Notes: generated by a model from the letters alone, not told the origin. Counted from the first letter of the stretch, positions 8,600 to 17,609 are shown. The stretch is 64,000 bases of DNA from Acidobacteria subdivision 2 bacterium RH1 MAG20 (GCA_002197545.1 NFUO01000081.1:62001-126000); one strand, 5' to 3'. Numbers and translations: made by a program.

Positions 8600-10036
8600 T
8601 CACCCCACCTCGTACCGGTCGCCCCGCTTGGGACAAACAACATTCAGCTTGTACAGCTTCTCGATCTCGGCCTTCAAAGTCTGTTGAGCATCGGGTTCGC
8701 CATGCACCAGAAAGACCTGCTTCAGCGTAGGCACAACCGGTGCCATCCATTCCAGAAGCTCTCGCTGGTCCGCATGTCCACTCAACTCGCCGATCGAGTC
8801 CACCTCGGCGCGCAGACGCATCGGCTCGCCAAAGATCTTCACCTCCGGCTGCCTTTCCACAATGGCGCGGCCCAGTGTGTTCTGCGCTTGGAACCCGGTA
8901 ATCAATATCAGGTTCCTCGGGTCCTCCACGCTGTTCTTCAGGTGATGCAGCACCCTTCCTGCTTCACACATTCCCGATGCCGAAATTACAATAAACGGCA
9001 TACGCAGCCCGTTCAGTGCCTTGCTCTCTTCTACTGACCGCGTATACCGCAGCCGCTTCCAGCCAAACGGATCTTCGTCGAGATCAGCAAACGCCCGTGC
9101 GCCCTCATCCCACTCCTCTTCATGCTTGCGAAACACGTCCGTCACATTCACCGCCAGCGGACTATCCACAAAGATAGGAATATCGGGAATCGCCTTCGCG
9201 TCGATCAGTTCATGCAGCAACATCACCACCTGCTGCGTCCGCCCGACTGCAAATGCCGGCATCACAATATGTCCACCGCGCCCGACGGTACGGTTCACCA
9301 GGTTCGCCAGCTTCTTCTTCACCGGGCCAATCGGCTGATGCAGCCGGTTTCCATACGTGCTCTCCATAATGAGGTATTCCGCTGCGGGCGCAGTATCCGG
9401 GTCGTGGATAATCGGTAGATTTTTCCTTCCCACATCGCCAGAGAACAGCAGCTGCGTCGTCTGGCCCTTCTCGCGTGCTTCCACCAGGACACAAGTCGAA
9501 CCCAGCATGTGTCCGGCATCATAGGTTGTCGTGGTAAAGCCTGCCTCAGCAGTCGAGCCTGCCAGCAACTGCGGCGTATGCAGCTTCACCGGCTGGAGCT
9601 GTTGCACTGCCTGCGCGGCGTCTTCCTGTGTGTAGAGCGGCGTTACTCCGTTAGTCTCTGACGCAATGCCAATCGACCTTCGCCAGTGCGCCCGTTTATT
9701 GACAAACTCCGCGTCCGACTCCTGAATATGCGCGCTGTCCTTCAGCATCTTCTCGCATAGATCCACCGTCGCCGGAGTCGTATAGATTGGCCCGCGATAT
9801 CCCTGCTTCACCAACAGCGGCAGGTCGCCGCTATGGTCGATGTGCGCATGGGAGAGCACAACCGCATTCAACTGTTCAGGAGGCAATGCCAGATGCGAAT
9901 TGATCTCGCGGGCCTGTTGCCTGTGTCCCTGAAACAGCCCGCAATCCAGCAGAATATTCTGGCCCGCGCATTCCAGATGGTGCGAAGAGCCTGTGACTGT
10001 CTGTGCCGCGCCCCAAAAATGCAATCGAATCCCCAT
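8600..10036 (-). CDS. MBL-fold beta-CASP RNA metallo-hydrolase
   Basis: 478 residues. The metallo-beta-lactamase core has H-A-H-I-D-H at 63-68, D-A-G-H-M-L-G-S and S-G-D-V-G-R. The inserted beta-CASP domain has E-S-T-Y-G-N-R, P-A-F-A-V-G-R-T-Q and S-A-S-G-M-C-E-A-G-R-V-L-H-H, and the C-terminal motifs L-S-G-H-A-D-Q and H-G-E-P complete the metal site. These are the marks of CPSF73/RNase J-like nucleases of the bacterial YSH1-type group. An RNA-processing role is inferred from the family. It is convergent with miaA, and its 5' end faces the terminator of the lipoprotein gene. Confidence 0.93.
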   Translation of the reverse strand: MGIRLHFWGAAQTVTGSSHHLECAGQNILLDCGLFQGHRQQAREINSHLALPPEQLNAVVLSHAHIDHSGDLPLLVKQGYRGPIYTTPATVDLCEKMLKDSAHIQESDAEFVNKRAHWRRSIGIASETNGVTPLYTQEDAAQAVQQLQPVKLHTPQLLAGSTAEAGFTTTTYDAGHMLGSTCVLVEAREKGQTTQLLFSGDVGRKNLPIIHDPDTAPAAEYLIMESTYGNRLHQPIGPVKKKLANLVNRTVGRGGHIVMPAFAVGRTQQVVMLLHELIDAKAIPDIPIFVDSPLAVNVTDVFRKHEEEWDEGARAFADLDEDPFGWKRLRYTRSVEESKALNGLRMPFIVISASGMCEAGRVLHHLKNSVEDPRNLILITGFQAQNTLGRAIVERQPEVKIFGEPMRLRAEVDSIGELSGHADQRELLEWMAPVVPTLKQVFLVHGEPDAQQTLKAEIEKLYKLNVVCPKRGDRYEVG

Positions 10037-10100
10037 TCACTCTCCTCTTGAAATTCACAGCCATCCTATCTGAAACAGAGCACCCTCCCATGCACACATC

Positions 10101-10130
10101 AAAGGCCCATTCTGGACAGAATGGGCCTTT
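10101..10130. terminator. Hairpin terminator downstream of the lipoprotein gene
   Basis: AAAGGCCCATTCT-ggac-AGAATGGGCCTTT is a perfect 13-bp stem with a four-base loop, 24 bp after the stop of the minus-strand lipoprotein gene. The flanking T tracts are short (TTT both ways), so termination strength is uncertain. Confidence 0.65.
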
Positions 10131-10153
10131 GCATCTTCAATTGCTGAAGATCA

Positions 10154-11059
10154 TCAGGGCTGCACGACAAGATCATTCGCCAGTCTGAAGCGAACAATCG
10201 ACTCAGCCGGAATTTCGATGTCCCGATTTCCGGTAAGGCCAGCAGCCGCCGTTCCCGCACCGGCACCGGCCAGTCCGCCGATGAGCAATCCTGTGCCGCC
10301 AGTGGCTACGCCGCCAATCAGCATTCCAAGCCCACTGCCGCCGCCAATAAACGCAGCCGACCGCTTGCCCTTGCCCTTCTTGGTTCGCGTCAGGTCGCGC
10401 GTATCCAGACGATATGAAGTGCCATTCAGCGTGAGTGAAGTCAGCCGCAGCTCCAGAATCGATGCTCCCTTGAAATGTCCCCGGCGATGGGCAGCTTCAA
10501 TCATTCCGCCGACAGGTGCCCCTTTCGGAATCACCACGGTATTGTTGTCTCCCAACACTGGCTCGGCCACCTCACCATCAAAGCTGTCACCGGCGCGATT
10601 GGTCTTCACGCTGATGCGCTGGTTGATGCGTACTGTCAGGTTTGTCCCTGCCGGAACAGTTACTTCGGCAGGTTGTGCCGGCTGAACCACCGGAGCGCCA
10701 CCAGGCACAGCCGCTACAGGTTGTGCTGCGCCTCCATTTTGCCCTGCTATCGCAGGTTGCCCCGGCGCCACAGCAGGCTCAGATGACGCAGTAGAAGTGT
10801 TTGCCGGGGCGCCAGTTGCCGGAGTAACCGTAGTTGTTACTGCCCCGGTGGTCTGTCCCGGAGCCGGCGGCTGCACCGTGACCGTCGTTGTATTTCCGTT
10901 CTTATCGACCGAAACTACCTGTTGTGCCTGCCCTGTAGCTGCGGCCTGCTTCTTCGCTGCGTCAATGGCTGCATCTTCTTTAGATTTGCAACCCGCCAGC
11001 AACGCTACTGCCAGCGCCAGTGCCCCAGTACACTTCAAAAACTTTCCAGAGATCGTCAT
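10154..11059 (-). CDS. Lipoprotein with glycine-zipper C-terminus, unknown function
   Basis: 301 residues with a type II signal peptide (L-L-A-G-C, Cys 24). A low-complexity Ala/Pro/Thr/Gln stretch follows (about 30-130), then a beta-rich domain starting V-T-V-P-A-G-T-N-L-T-V-R-I-N-Q that resembles a short surface-exposed beta-sandwich. Residues about 230-270 form a glycine-zipper hairpin (I-G-G-G-S-G-L-G-M-L-I-G-G-V), and the C-terminus is F-R-L-A-N-D-L. The arrangement suggests a membrane-associated outer lipoprotein. No enzymatic motif is visible and the function is unknown. Confidence 0.7.
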   Translation of the reverse strand: MTISGKFLKCTGALALAVALLAGCKSKEDAAIDAAKKQAAATGQAQQVVSVDKNGNTTTVTVQPPAPGQTTGAVTTTVTPATGAPANTSTASSEPAVAPGQPAIAGQNGGAAQPVAAVPGGAPVVQPAQPAEVTVPAGTNLTVRINQRISVKTNRAGDSFDGEVAEPVLGDNNTVVIPKGAPVGGMIEAAHRRGHFKGASILELRLTSLTLNGTSYRLDTRDLTRTKKGKGKRSAAFIGGGSGLGMLIGGVATGGTGLLIGGLAGAGAGTAAAGLTGNRDIEIPAESIVRFRLANDLVVQP

Positions 11060-11184
11060 TTGGCCCTCATCCTTCGTATCAGACTGATTGGTATATCCGT
11101 GCGGCGGTAAAACTCTAACACCATCACACTAATGTAGGATGCTTATTTCCTCCGTATGACTGTATTGCATCTAAAAGGTTTACG

Positions 11185-12417
11185 ATGATGCCTATGACAG
11201 CAAAGGCCGCCAGGCCCCGTCCCCAGCTCGCTCACCTTACCGCTCAGATTGAAGACCTCAAGCAACGCGGAACCCACTTCAAGCTCCGCGTGCTCGATGA
11301 CGAGCAGGCCCCGGTCTGCACCTACGATGGCAAGCGCGTCATCAACCTCGCCTCCAATAACTATCTTGGCCTCTGCAATCATCCCAAACTCCGCGAAGCC
11401 GCCATCGCCGCCACGCAAAAATACGGTGTAGGGTCAGGAGCCGTCCGCACCATCGCCGGAACCATGCGCATCCACATGGAGCTCGAAGAAAAGATCGCTG
11501 CCTTCAAAGGCGTCGAAGCCTGCGTCGTCTTTCAGTCCGGCTTTGCCGCCAACGCGGGCACCGTCTCCGCCATTCTCGGCAAAGAAGACTTCATCCTCTC
11601 CGACGAGCTCAACCACGCCAGCATCATCGATGGAGCTCGCCTCTCCCGCGCCAAGATCAAAGTCTTCCGCCACAAAGACGTCGCCCATGCCGAAGAGCTG
11701 CTCAAAGAGATTCAGCACGAATCCGGTCATAAACTCCTCATCACCGACGGCGTTTTTTCGATGGATGGAGATATCGGACCTGTAGCCAAACTCTGCGACC
11801 TCGCCGAAAAGTATGGAGCCATCATGATGGTCGACGACGCCCACGCCAGCGGAGTGCTCGGCCGCAACGGACGCGGCAGCGTCGACCACTTCCACTGCAC
11901 CCAACGGGTAGATGTACAGGTAGGCACACTCTCCAAGGCCATCGGAGCGCTCGGCGGTTATGTCTGCGGCAGCCGCGATCTTATCGACTACCTCTACCAC
12001 CGCGCCCGCCCATTCCTCTTCTCCACGTCTCACCCTCCCTCGGTCGCGGCAACATGCATTGCGGCGTTCGATCTCCTCGAAGCCGAACCTGAGCGCATCC
12101 AGCGTCTATGGGACAACACCACTTACTTCAAGCAGCAGCTCACCGCCGCCAGTTTTGATACCGGAGGCCGTACTACCCCTGCCAGCGAAACCCCCATCAC
12201 CCCCATCCTCATCGGCGACGGACGCAAGACGATGGACTTCTCCCGGGCACTCTTTGAAGCCGGACTCATGGCTACCGGCATAGCTTTCCCGACTGTCCCT
12301 GAAGGCAAAGCCCGCATCCGCACCATCATGACCAGCGAACACACCCGCGAACAGATCGACCAGGCCCTCGAAATCCTCACCACTGTTGCGAAAAAAATGG
12401 ATGTCCTCACAGCCTGA
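11185..12417 (+). CDS. kbl: Alpha-oxoamine synthase, probably glycine C-acetyltransferase
   Basis: 410 residues, close to the 395-400 of Kbl. This PLP enzyme joins an amino acid to an acyl-CoA; Kbl makes 2-amino-3-ketobutyrate from glycine and acetyl-CoA. It shows N-Y-L-G-L near residue 57, G-S-G-A-V-R-T-I-A-G-T at about 83-93, N-H-A-S-I-I-D-G, M-V-D-D-A-H-A-S-G-V-L-G (PLP Asp/His), and T-L-S-K-A-I-G-A-L-G-G-Y whose Lys is the Schiff-base residue. BioF and serine palmitoyltransferase share these motifs, so the substrate is inferred. No threonine dehydrogenase or biotin gene is adjacent. Confidence 0.8.
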   Translation: MMPMTAKAARPRPQLAHLTAQIEDLKQRGTHFKLRVLDDEQAPVCTYDGKRVINLASNNYLGLCNHPKLREAAIAATQKYGVGSGAVRTIAGTMRIHMELEEKIAAFKGVEACVVFQSGFAANAGTVSAILGKEDFILSDELNHASIIDGARLSRAKIKVFRHKDVAHAEELLKEIQHESGHKLLITDGVFSMDGDIGPVAKLCDLAEKYGAIMMVDDAHASGVLGRNGRGSVDHFHCTQRVDVQVGTLSKAIGALGGYVCGSRDLIDYLYHRARPFLFSTSHPPSVAATCIAAFDLLEAEPERIQRLWDNTTYFKQQLTAASFDTGGRTTPASETPITPILIGDGRKTMDFSRALFEAGLMATGIAFPTVPEGKARIRTIMTSEHTREQIDQALEILTTVAKKMDVLTA

Positions 12418-12432
12418 TATCTGTACGGCTTC

Positions 12433-13341
12433 CTAGAAAGGGAGCCGTGCCGTAAGCACCAGTCCATGATTGTAAGTATGGAAGTGCGTCAGGGCAATCT
12501 GCTCTCCCGCGCCAAAGGTGAGCCCAAGCCGACCCGGTTCTCCCGTGTGATGCGTCAGCGGAATTCTCCCAATCACAATACCTGGAGTCGCGAAGGTCTG
12601 CGTCTTACCGTCATTGCTGCCGCCCTTATAGAAGCTCGAATTGAACTCCAGTTCCGGCCAGAACAGTCGTCCGATTCCGGCCTTCGCAACGTGATATTGG
12701 ATGGCGTTGTTCCAACCAATCATATGCCCCAGGCCCTTCGCGTTCGAGACCGGTAGCGATCCGCCAGCCGTGGAGGTAAAGGATATCTGCCGGAACCCCT
12801 TCCCCACCGCCAACGTAGGCGTAATCACAGCGCAGCAGCTCCCATTCCCGTTCTTGCCCGTAGGCACTGAAGCTCCGAGAAAGGCCGTGACAATACTGTT
12901 TCCGTGCTCTTCATTGCGCGCAAACAGCCGAGCTTTGGCTAGAAACGAAATATCACCAAAACCATCCTTTACGTGCGGTTCTGAGTGATTGAGGAATGGC
13001 GGCAGATTAAAGAGCAACTCGATATGCCGCTGAGGAATCAGCTCCAGCCCCTTGCCGTTGTCATAGTTCCATGTGTCGTATTTTTTCGTACTTGTCTGCC
13101 GCGTAAAATCCGTGCGCAGCTCCTGCTCCAGCCGCGGAGTCACAGTTACAAGCGGCGTAATCCAGTGAGGTTGGGCCGCCTGCGTCGCGCTCACCCGCGC
13201 CTGGTACCGCTGAATCAATGTAGAACCCTGCTGTGCCCGAACGGCCACTGGCATACACAGCAGCAAGGCGGCCAGAAGAACAAGGCCCACCCGAGGCGTT
13301 GTGCGGGAAGCAATCTTGTGCAATATAGATCTGATTTTCAT
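12433..13341 (-). CDS. Secreted outer-membrane beta-barrel protein, unknown substrate
   Basis: 302 residues. A signal peptide ends at about A36 (A-V-R-A|Q-Q). The mature chain consists of alternating short strands rich in aromatic residues, with G-D-I-S-F-L-A-K-A-R-L-F, F-L-G-A-S-V-P-T-G, and a terminal T-A-R-L-P-F that ends in Phe as outer-membrane barrels usually do. It resembles MetA/phenol-degradation-type transporters or transport-like barrels in general pattern only. Its start is 130 bp from the divergent HTH+TOBE regulator at 13472, so that regulator may control it; this is speculative. Confidence 0.6.
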   Translation of the reverse strand: MKIRSILHKIASRTTPRVGLVLLAALLLCMPVAVRAQQGSTLIQRYQARVSATQAAQPHWITPLVTVTPRLEQELRTDFTRQTSTKKYDTWNYDNGKGLELIPQRHIELLFNLPPFLNHSEPHVKDGFGDISFLAKARLFARNEEHGNSIVTAFLGASVPTGKNGNGSCCAVITPTLAVGKGFRQISFTSTAGGSLPVSNAKGLGHMIGWNNAIQYHVAKAGIGRLFWPELEFNSSFYKGGSNDGKTQTFATPGIVIGRIPLTHHTGEPGRLGLTFGAGEQIALTHFHTYNHGLVLTARLPF

Positions 13342-13415
13342 ATAACGATTTTAGACGATTAAATATTACGAATTTATACTGATACAAAAATCCAGGCACC
13401 ATACTGATAAATATG

Positions 13416-13428
13416 CGGCAATTTGCCG
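13416..13428. promoter_or_regulatory. Inverted repeat in a divergent promoter region
   Basis: CGGCAA-t-TTGCCG is a perfect 13-bp inverted repeat located 44 bp before the HTH+TOBE gene and 75 bp before the divergent outer-membrane protein gene. Its position suits an operator for the adjacent regulator, but no binding evidence exists. Confidence 0.4.
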
Positions 13429-13471
13429 ACGTATACTCAGGAGCGTTCATGCCTGCAAGGAGAAGCGTCCG

Positions 13472-13885
13472 ATGCCTGATGTCGATGTTCTTATGAAGCC
13501 CCGCGAAGCAGCCGCTGCTCTCGGTATCAGCTACGCCACCATTAAGCAATGGATATTGGCTGGAACCCTCAAGACCATCCGCACCCCCGGAGGCCACCAC
13601 CGCGTCCCGCAATCATCCCTTACCCCCATGCTCAAGACCGTGCCGTCAAAGGCGAAGGCCGCCTCGCGCGAACGCTTCCGCACTGTCAGCGGACGCAATC
13701 AGCTTGTCGGAAAGATCATTGAGGTCAAGATCAGCGGTCTGCTCGCCAAGGTGGTGCTGGCCATCGGCAACCAGCGCATTACCTCCATCATCACCGCCGA
13801 CGCCGTGCGCGAGATGCAGCTCCGCAAAGGCCAGACGGCCGCGGCCCTCATGAAATCCACCGAGGTCATGATTACCCGTGTCTAA
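13472..13885 (+). CDS. HTH (excisionase/MerR-like) plus TOBE domain regulator
   Basis: 137 residues. Residues 7-50 form a helix-turn-helix of the excisionase/MerR type (M-K-P-R-E-A-A-A-A-L-G-I-S-Y-A-T-I-K-Q-W with G-G-H-H-R-V-P). Residues 68-137 form a TOBE/Mop domain (S-G-R-N-Q-L-V-G-K-I-I-E-V-K...L-L-A-K-V-V-L) of the kind that binds molybdate or tungstate in ModE and ModC. ModE proteins are larger and have a different HTH. The short DNA-binding plus Mop pairing suggests an oxyanion-sensing regulator. An AAGGAG lies at 13457-13462. The TAA overlaps the convergent pyrC stop by four bases. Confidence 0.75.
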   Translation: MPDVDVLMKPREAAAALGISYATIKQWILAGTLKTIRTPGGHHRVPQSSLTPMLKTVPSKAKAASRERFRTVSGRNQLVGKIIEVKISGLLAKVVLAIGNQRITSIITADAVREMQLRKGQTAAALMKSTEVMITRV

Positions 13886-15186
13886 CCGCGAAACACAATA
13901 CGCCCTTCGCTGATCGAAGCCTTCACCCGCCCCAGCATGGCCGCCCCATCAAACGGAGTATTTTTCGACTTAGACCGCGAGTCCTTTGCCGCAAACCGCC
14001 ACTCCGCTCCGGCATCGAACACGACCACATCCGCAAAACTACCAACGCCGAGCGACCCTCGTCCCGCTAGGGAAACAATCCCAGCCGGAGCAGCGCTCAT
14101 CAGTGAAATAATCCGGCCAAGCGAAAGTCCTTGTCCCTGGTGCAGCACCCGTAAAGCCAGACCCAGCGCCGTCTCCAGGCCGGTAATTCCATTTGGAGCA
14201 CGCTCAAACTCCTGCTCCTTCTCATGCGCCGCATGAGGAGCATGATCGGTAGCAATGCAATCCACTGTTCCGTCCGCCAACCCCGCAAGCACTGCCTGCC
14301 GGTCAGCCTCAGCCCGCAGCGGAGGATTCATCTTGGCATTCGTGTCGTAGTCGCCAATTGCCTCGTCCGTCAGCGTGAAGTGGTGCGGAGCCACCTCGCA
14401 GGTTACATGCAATCCTTGCCGCTTCGCCTCGCGAATCGCATCCAGCGCCCGTCCCGTCGATACATGCTGCACATGCAGATGCGGACGCAAGCCCTCGGCG
14501 CTCTCAATCTCGCGCAGCAAGCGGATGTCCCGCTCCACAATCCGCGACTCTGCCTCTACTGTCATTCCGCGCAGCCCCAGCCGAAACGCCACCGGCCCGG
14601 CATTCATGCTGCAACCGCCGGTCAGTCGCGTGTCCTCCGCATGTTGCGAAACCAGAACGCCCAGCCGCGCCGCAGCCACTAACGCCGCCCGCATCACAGC
14701 GTCTTCCAGCACTGGCTTCCCATCATCCGTAAACCCAACTGCGCCAGCTCTATGTAGCGCAGCAAAATCCGTCAGCACAACACCCATGCTGCCCATCGTG
14801 GCGGCTGGCATGGCAAACAGCTTCACGATCGCTCCGCGCTCCGGCGAAAGCATCCACTCCAGCCCGGCAACTGAATCGTTGACCGGAATTGTATTCGGCA
14901 TAGCCACAACGCTGGTAAATCCACCCGCTGCAGCCGCAGCAGTGCCAGTGGCAATCGTCTCTTTATAGGCCTGCCCCGGCTCACGCAGATGAACATGAAC
15001 ATCCACCAACCCCGGAGCCACCACCAGCCCGGACGCATCAATCGTCTCTGCTGCCGCTACACTCTTCAAGCCGCCGGGCAACTCCACTGCGGCAATCTTT
15101 CCATTGCGAAGCAGAAGATCACGAGCTTCATCCAGACCATTCGCCGGATCAACCACGCGTCCATTCAAAATCAATACGTCACTCAT
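13882..15186 (-). CDS. pyrC: Dihydroorotase
   Basis: 434 residues. It cyclises N-carbamoyl-L-aspartate to dihydroorotate in de novo pyrimidine synthesis. D-V-H-V-H-L-R-E-P-G at 62-71 carries the metal His pair (64, 66). The further motifs A-V-G-F-T-D-D-G-K-P, H-V-Q-H-V-S-T, C-E-V-A-P-H-H-F and A-T-D-H-A-P-H are those of the class I, long-type dihydroorotase. It overlaps the end of pyrB by four bases (ATGA), indicating translational coupling in a pyrR-pyrB-pyrC operon. Confidence 0.95.
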   Translation of the reverse strand: MSDVLILNGRVVDPANGLDEARDLLLRNGKIAAVELPGGLKSVAAAETIDASGLVVAPGLVDVHVHLREPGQAYKETIATGTAAAAAGGFTSVVAMPNTIPVNDSVAGLEWMLSPERGAIVKLFAMPAATMGSMGVVLTDFAALHRAGAVGFTDDGKPVLEDAVMRAALVAAARLGVLVSQHAEDTRLTGGCSMNAGPVAFRLGLRGMTVEAESRIVERDIRLLREIESAEGLRPHLHVQHVSTGRALDAIREAKRQGLHVTCEVAPHHFTLTDEAIGDYDTNAKMNPPLRAEADRQAVLAGLADGTVDCIATDHAPHAAHEKEQEFERAPNGITGLETALGLALRVLHQGQGLSLGRIISLMSAAPAGIVSLAGRGSLGVGSFADVVVFDAGAEWRFAAKDSRSKSKNTPFDGAAMLGRVKASISEGRIVFRG

Positions 15187-16193
15187 ACCGTTACACTCTC
15201 AAATCCACCCGTGCTCAGTGCGCGCAGCAGCAGCGCCGAGCGCACTGCCAGTCCGTTGCTCACCTGCAGCTCAATGGCCGAGTTCGGGCCATCGGCTACG
15301 TCGCCAGAGATCTCCAGCCCACGGATCATCGGGCCAGGATGGAGAACCAGCGGCATCGCCAGCGCATCGGGAGCAGCAGCCAACCGTTCACCGTTCAGTT
15401 GATACCGCGCAATGTAGTCCGCAAGATCAAGCTCCAGCCCGGTCAGCCGCTCCTTCTGAATTCGCAGCATCATCACCACTTGGGCTTGCCGCAAAGCCGC
15501 ATCGAAATCACGCACAATTTCGATGCCGGTACCAAGTCCAAGCGCAGTCTCCGGCAGCAGCGGCTCCGGGCCGCACAGCAGCACCCTGGCTCCCAGTTGA
15601 GGCAGCAGCAGGGCATTCGACCGAGCCACGCGGCTATGCAGAATGTCTCCCGTTATCACAACGGTCACGCCATCGAGGCTTTTCGCAGTTGCCGCCGTCG
15701 CATCCCGTCCCGGCAGCCGCATCAACATCGTCCGCGCATCCAGCAGCGCCTGCGACGGATGCTCATGCATCCCATCCCCGGCATTCAGCACCGGCAATCC
15801 AGTCTCACGCGCCAGCACAAACGGAGCGCCCGAAGCCGGGTGCCGCAGGATAATGCACTCCGCCCCCAGCGCCCGCAGCGTCAACCCTGTATCTTTCAGG
15901 CTCTCGCCCTTCTCAATCGAAGAGCTCTTATCGCTCACCAGAGTCGTGGTTGCGCCCAGCGACTTCGCCGCCAGCTCAAACGAGGTTCGCGTTCGCGTAC
16001 TCGACTCATAAAAAAGCAGCGCAATCCGCCGCCCCGCCAACAACCGCGACCGTTCTGCATGGGCCATCCGCTCCAGCCGCGCCGTCACGGCCAATATCCC
16101 GGAGACGTCTTCCATCAACAGGTCTGCCACGCTCAGCAGCGAGCCGGCAGCATAACTAAACTTCTTCTTCGATCCGTCCGGTCCCTGTCTCAT
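15183..16193 (-). CDS. pyrB: Aspartate carbamoyltransferase catalytic chain
   Basis: 336 residues. It condenses carbamoyl phosphate with aspartate. The carbamoyl-phosphate motif F-Y-E-S-S-T-R-T-R-T is at 61-70, H-E-H-P-S-Q-A-L-L-D at about 142-151, and the aspartate-side motif L-H-P-G-P near the C-terminus. The N-terminal 20 residues are a little longer than usual. It lies between pyrR (eight bases upstream) and pyrC (four-base overlap). No pyrI gene is present, as in the unregulated pyrB-pyrC grouping. Confidence 0.95.
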   Translation of the reverse strand: MRQGPDGSKKKFSYAAGSLLSVADLLMEDVSGILAVTARLERMAHAERSRLLAGRRIALLFYESSTRTRTSFELAAKSLGATTTLVSDKSSSIEKGESLKDTGLTLRALGAECIILRHPASGAPFVLARETGLPVLNAGDGMHEHPSQALLDARTMLMRLPGRDATAATAKSLDGVTVVITGDILHSRVARSNALLLPQLGARVLLCGPEPLLPETALGLGTGIEIVRDFDAALRQAQVVMMLRIQKERLTGLELDLADYIARYQLNGERLAAAPDALAMPLVLHPGPMIRGLEISGDVADGPNSAIELQVSNGLAVRSALLLRALSTGGFESVTV

Positions 16194-16201
16194 CGACTCC
16201 G

Positions 16202-16786
16202 TCAGTCCACCAGCTCGACCAGCAGCACCTGTTCCTGCTCGTCGATCTCGTTCAGCTTCACTTCAATAATCTCCTGGTTTGACGTCTGTATCGTGCGCCC
16301 GATGAATGTAGCCTGAATCGGCAACTCGCGGTGTCCGCGATCGATCAGCGCCAGCAGTTGAACGCTCTTCGGCCTCCCGTGGTCGAACAGCGCATCGAGC
16401 GCAGCCCGAATCGTCCGCCCTGTATAGAGCACGTCGTCCACCAGAACAATGTCCCGGCCCGTCACATCGAACCCGATGTCGCCCGGGGCCACTTTGGGTC
16501 GAGGCCCATCCGTCGACAGATCGTCGCGGTAAAAGCTGATGTCGAGCATGCCTGTATCCACAGGACGCTTCTCAATCTTCGCAATCAGCGCGCCCAGCCG
16601 TTCGGCCAGAGGAACGCCCCGCCGCTTGATCCCGACCAGTCCGACATTGTCGCAGCCATCATGCTTTTCGACGATCTCATGGGCCAGCCGCACCAGCGTC
16701 CGCTCAATCTCCGAGGCCGACATCAGGCGGCCCTTCTCGCGTATCTTCGGAATTTGTGGCATCTGTGTCTTCGTAGTCTCACTCAT
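16202..16786 (-). CDS. pyrR: PyrR bifunctional regulator/uracil phosphoribosyltransferase
   Basis: 194 residues, about 10-15 longer at the N-terminus than Bacillus PyrR. The PRPP-binding motif V-L-V-D-D-V-L-Y-T-G-R-T is at 114-125, with D-I-S-F-Y-R-D-D-L at 82-90 and the typical D-R-G-H-R-E-L-P segment. PyrR senses UMP and binds pyr mRNA leaders to stimulate attenuation; some orthologues act only as an enzyme. It is the first gene of the pyrR-pyrB-pyrC operon. I could not see a clear attenuator upstream, since the leader is at most 72 bp. Confidence 0.93.
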   Translation of the reverse strand: MSETTKTQMPQIPKIREKGRLMSASEIERTLVRLAHEIVEKHDGCDNVGLVGIKRRGVPLAERLGALIAKIEKRPVDTGMLDISFYRDDLSTDGPRPKVAPGDIGFDVTGRDIVLVDDVLYTGRTIRAALDALFDHGRPKSVQLLALIDRGHRELPIQATFIGRTIQTSNQEIIEVKLNEIDEQEQVLLVELVD

Positions 16787-16800
16787 AACAATTGCGCTTG

Positions 16801-16829
16801 ATGATACCAGCAGCCCTCAGTCTCTTGAA
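16801..16829 (-). promoter_or_regulatory. Putative promoter for pyrR-pyrB-pyrC
   Basis: Read on the minus strand, TTCAAG (-35) and TATCAT (-10) are separated by 17 bases. The -10 lies about 15 bp before the pyrR start. The fit to the consensus is moderate, and it may compete with read-through from the zinc-ribbon gene 72 bp upstream. Confidence 0.4.
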
Positions 16830-16858
16830 GACTCCACTCCCGGCGCGAAAACCGTCCA

Positions 16859-17545
16859 TCATGCCGAAACCTTGTGCCGCGTCCGCAAAAGGCCGCCCAC
16901 TGCGCCGCCCACCGTCGAAAGCACCACCAGAATCCCCGAGATCATCCCAAACCCTGCCAGCATCATCCCCGCACGAAACTCAGGCGAATAGAGATAACCC
17001 TGGACCGATTTTGCCTCCGGATTCGCCGCCAGCGCATGGTCAATCTGCAGATGAAGCTGCTGTGTCAACTGGGCATCGAACCCTGCCATATTATGCAGCG
17101 CATACCGCGCAATCAGCCCGCCCGCCGCCATCGCTACCGCCAGGCAGCTTACCAACACCACTCCCACTACAACACCGATCCGCGCTCCAATCCCTGCATC
17201 CATCCAGGCCAGCGGACGACGCCGCCGATAGAGCGCCAGCGTAATCAGCGACCCGCTGACTGTCCACAGCCAGCTCAGCGGTGATACCGACTCAAACCGG
17301 GCCGCCACCAGGCTCAGCGCGGCGGCAACACCGGCCACCAGCAAAGCGCACCGAATCGCCGTCTTCCACTCTATCTGCCGGGGCTGCGGCGGTGGCGCCG
17401 TACCCGTTGTATTCGCCTCAGTCAGCTCCGCTGGCTGCTCATAATCCACCAGGTAAATCTGCGGAGCGCCGCAATGCGGGCAGAAGGGAGACAAGCCATC
17501 ACCGTCCGAAAGCTCTCCGCCGCAACGGTGACAAAATTCATGCAT
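16859..17545 (-). CDS. Zinc-ribbon membrane protein, unknown function
   Basis: 228 residues. The N-terminus has a four-Cys zinc ribbon (C-H-R-C...C-P-H-C, residues 5-25), a Pro-rich linker and four predicted membrane helices (about 65-85, 92-108, 123-147, 190-215). Family members with this layout (zinc-ribbon + several helices) are common in Acidobacteriota and have no known role. It is 72 bp upstream of pyrR and follows a lipoprotein gene on the same strand. Confidence 0.7.
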   Translation of the reverse strand: MHEFCHRCGGELSDGDGLSPFCPHCGAPQIYLVDYEQPAELTEANTTGTAPPPQPRQIEWKTAIRCALLVAGVAAALSLVAARFESVSPLSWLWTVSGSLITLALYRRRRPLAWMDAGIGARIGVVVGVVLVSCLAVAMAAGGLIARYALHNMAGFDAQLTQQLHLQIDHALAANPEAKSVQGYLYSPEFRAGMMLAGFGMISGILVVLSTVGGAVGGLLRTRHKVSA

Positions 17546-17609
17546 ATCTTGAAACTACCGCAGCCAGTAGGGCGCGGCAAGCCTCGCCGTTGACCCGATC
17601 CATCAGTCG

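Noticed and set aside
13449..13496. Short leader peptide before the HTH-TOBE gene
   Set aside because: A 15-codon frame overlapping the gene's own ribosome site; no attenuator structure follows.
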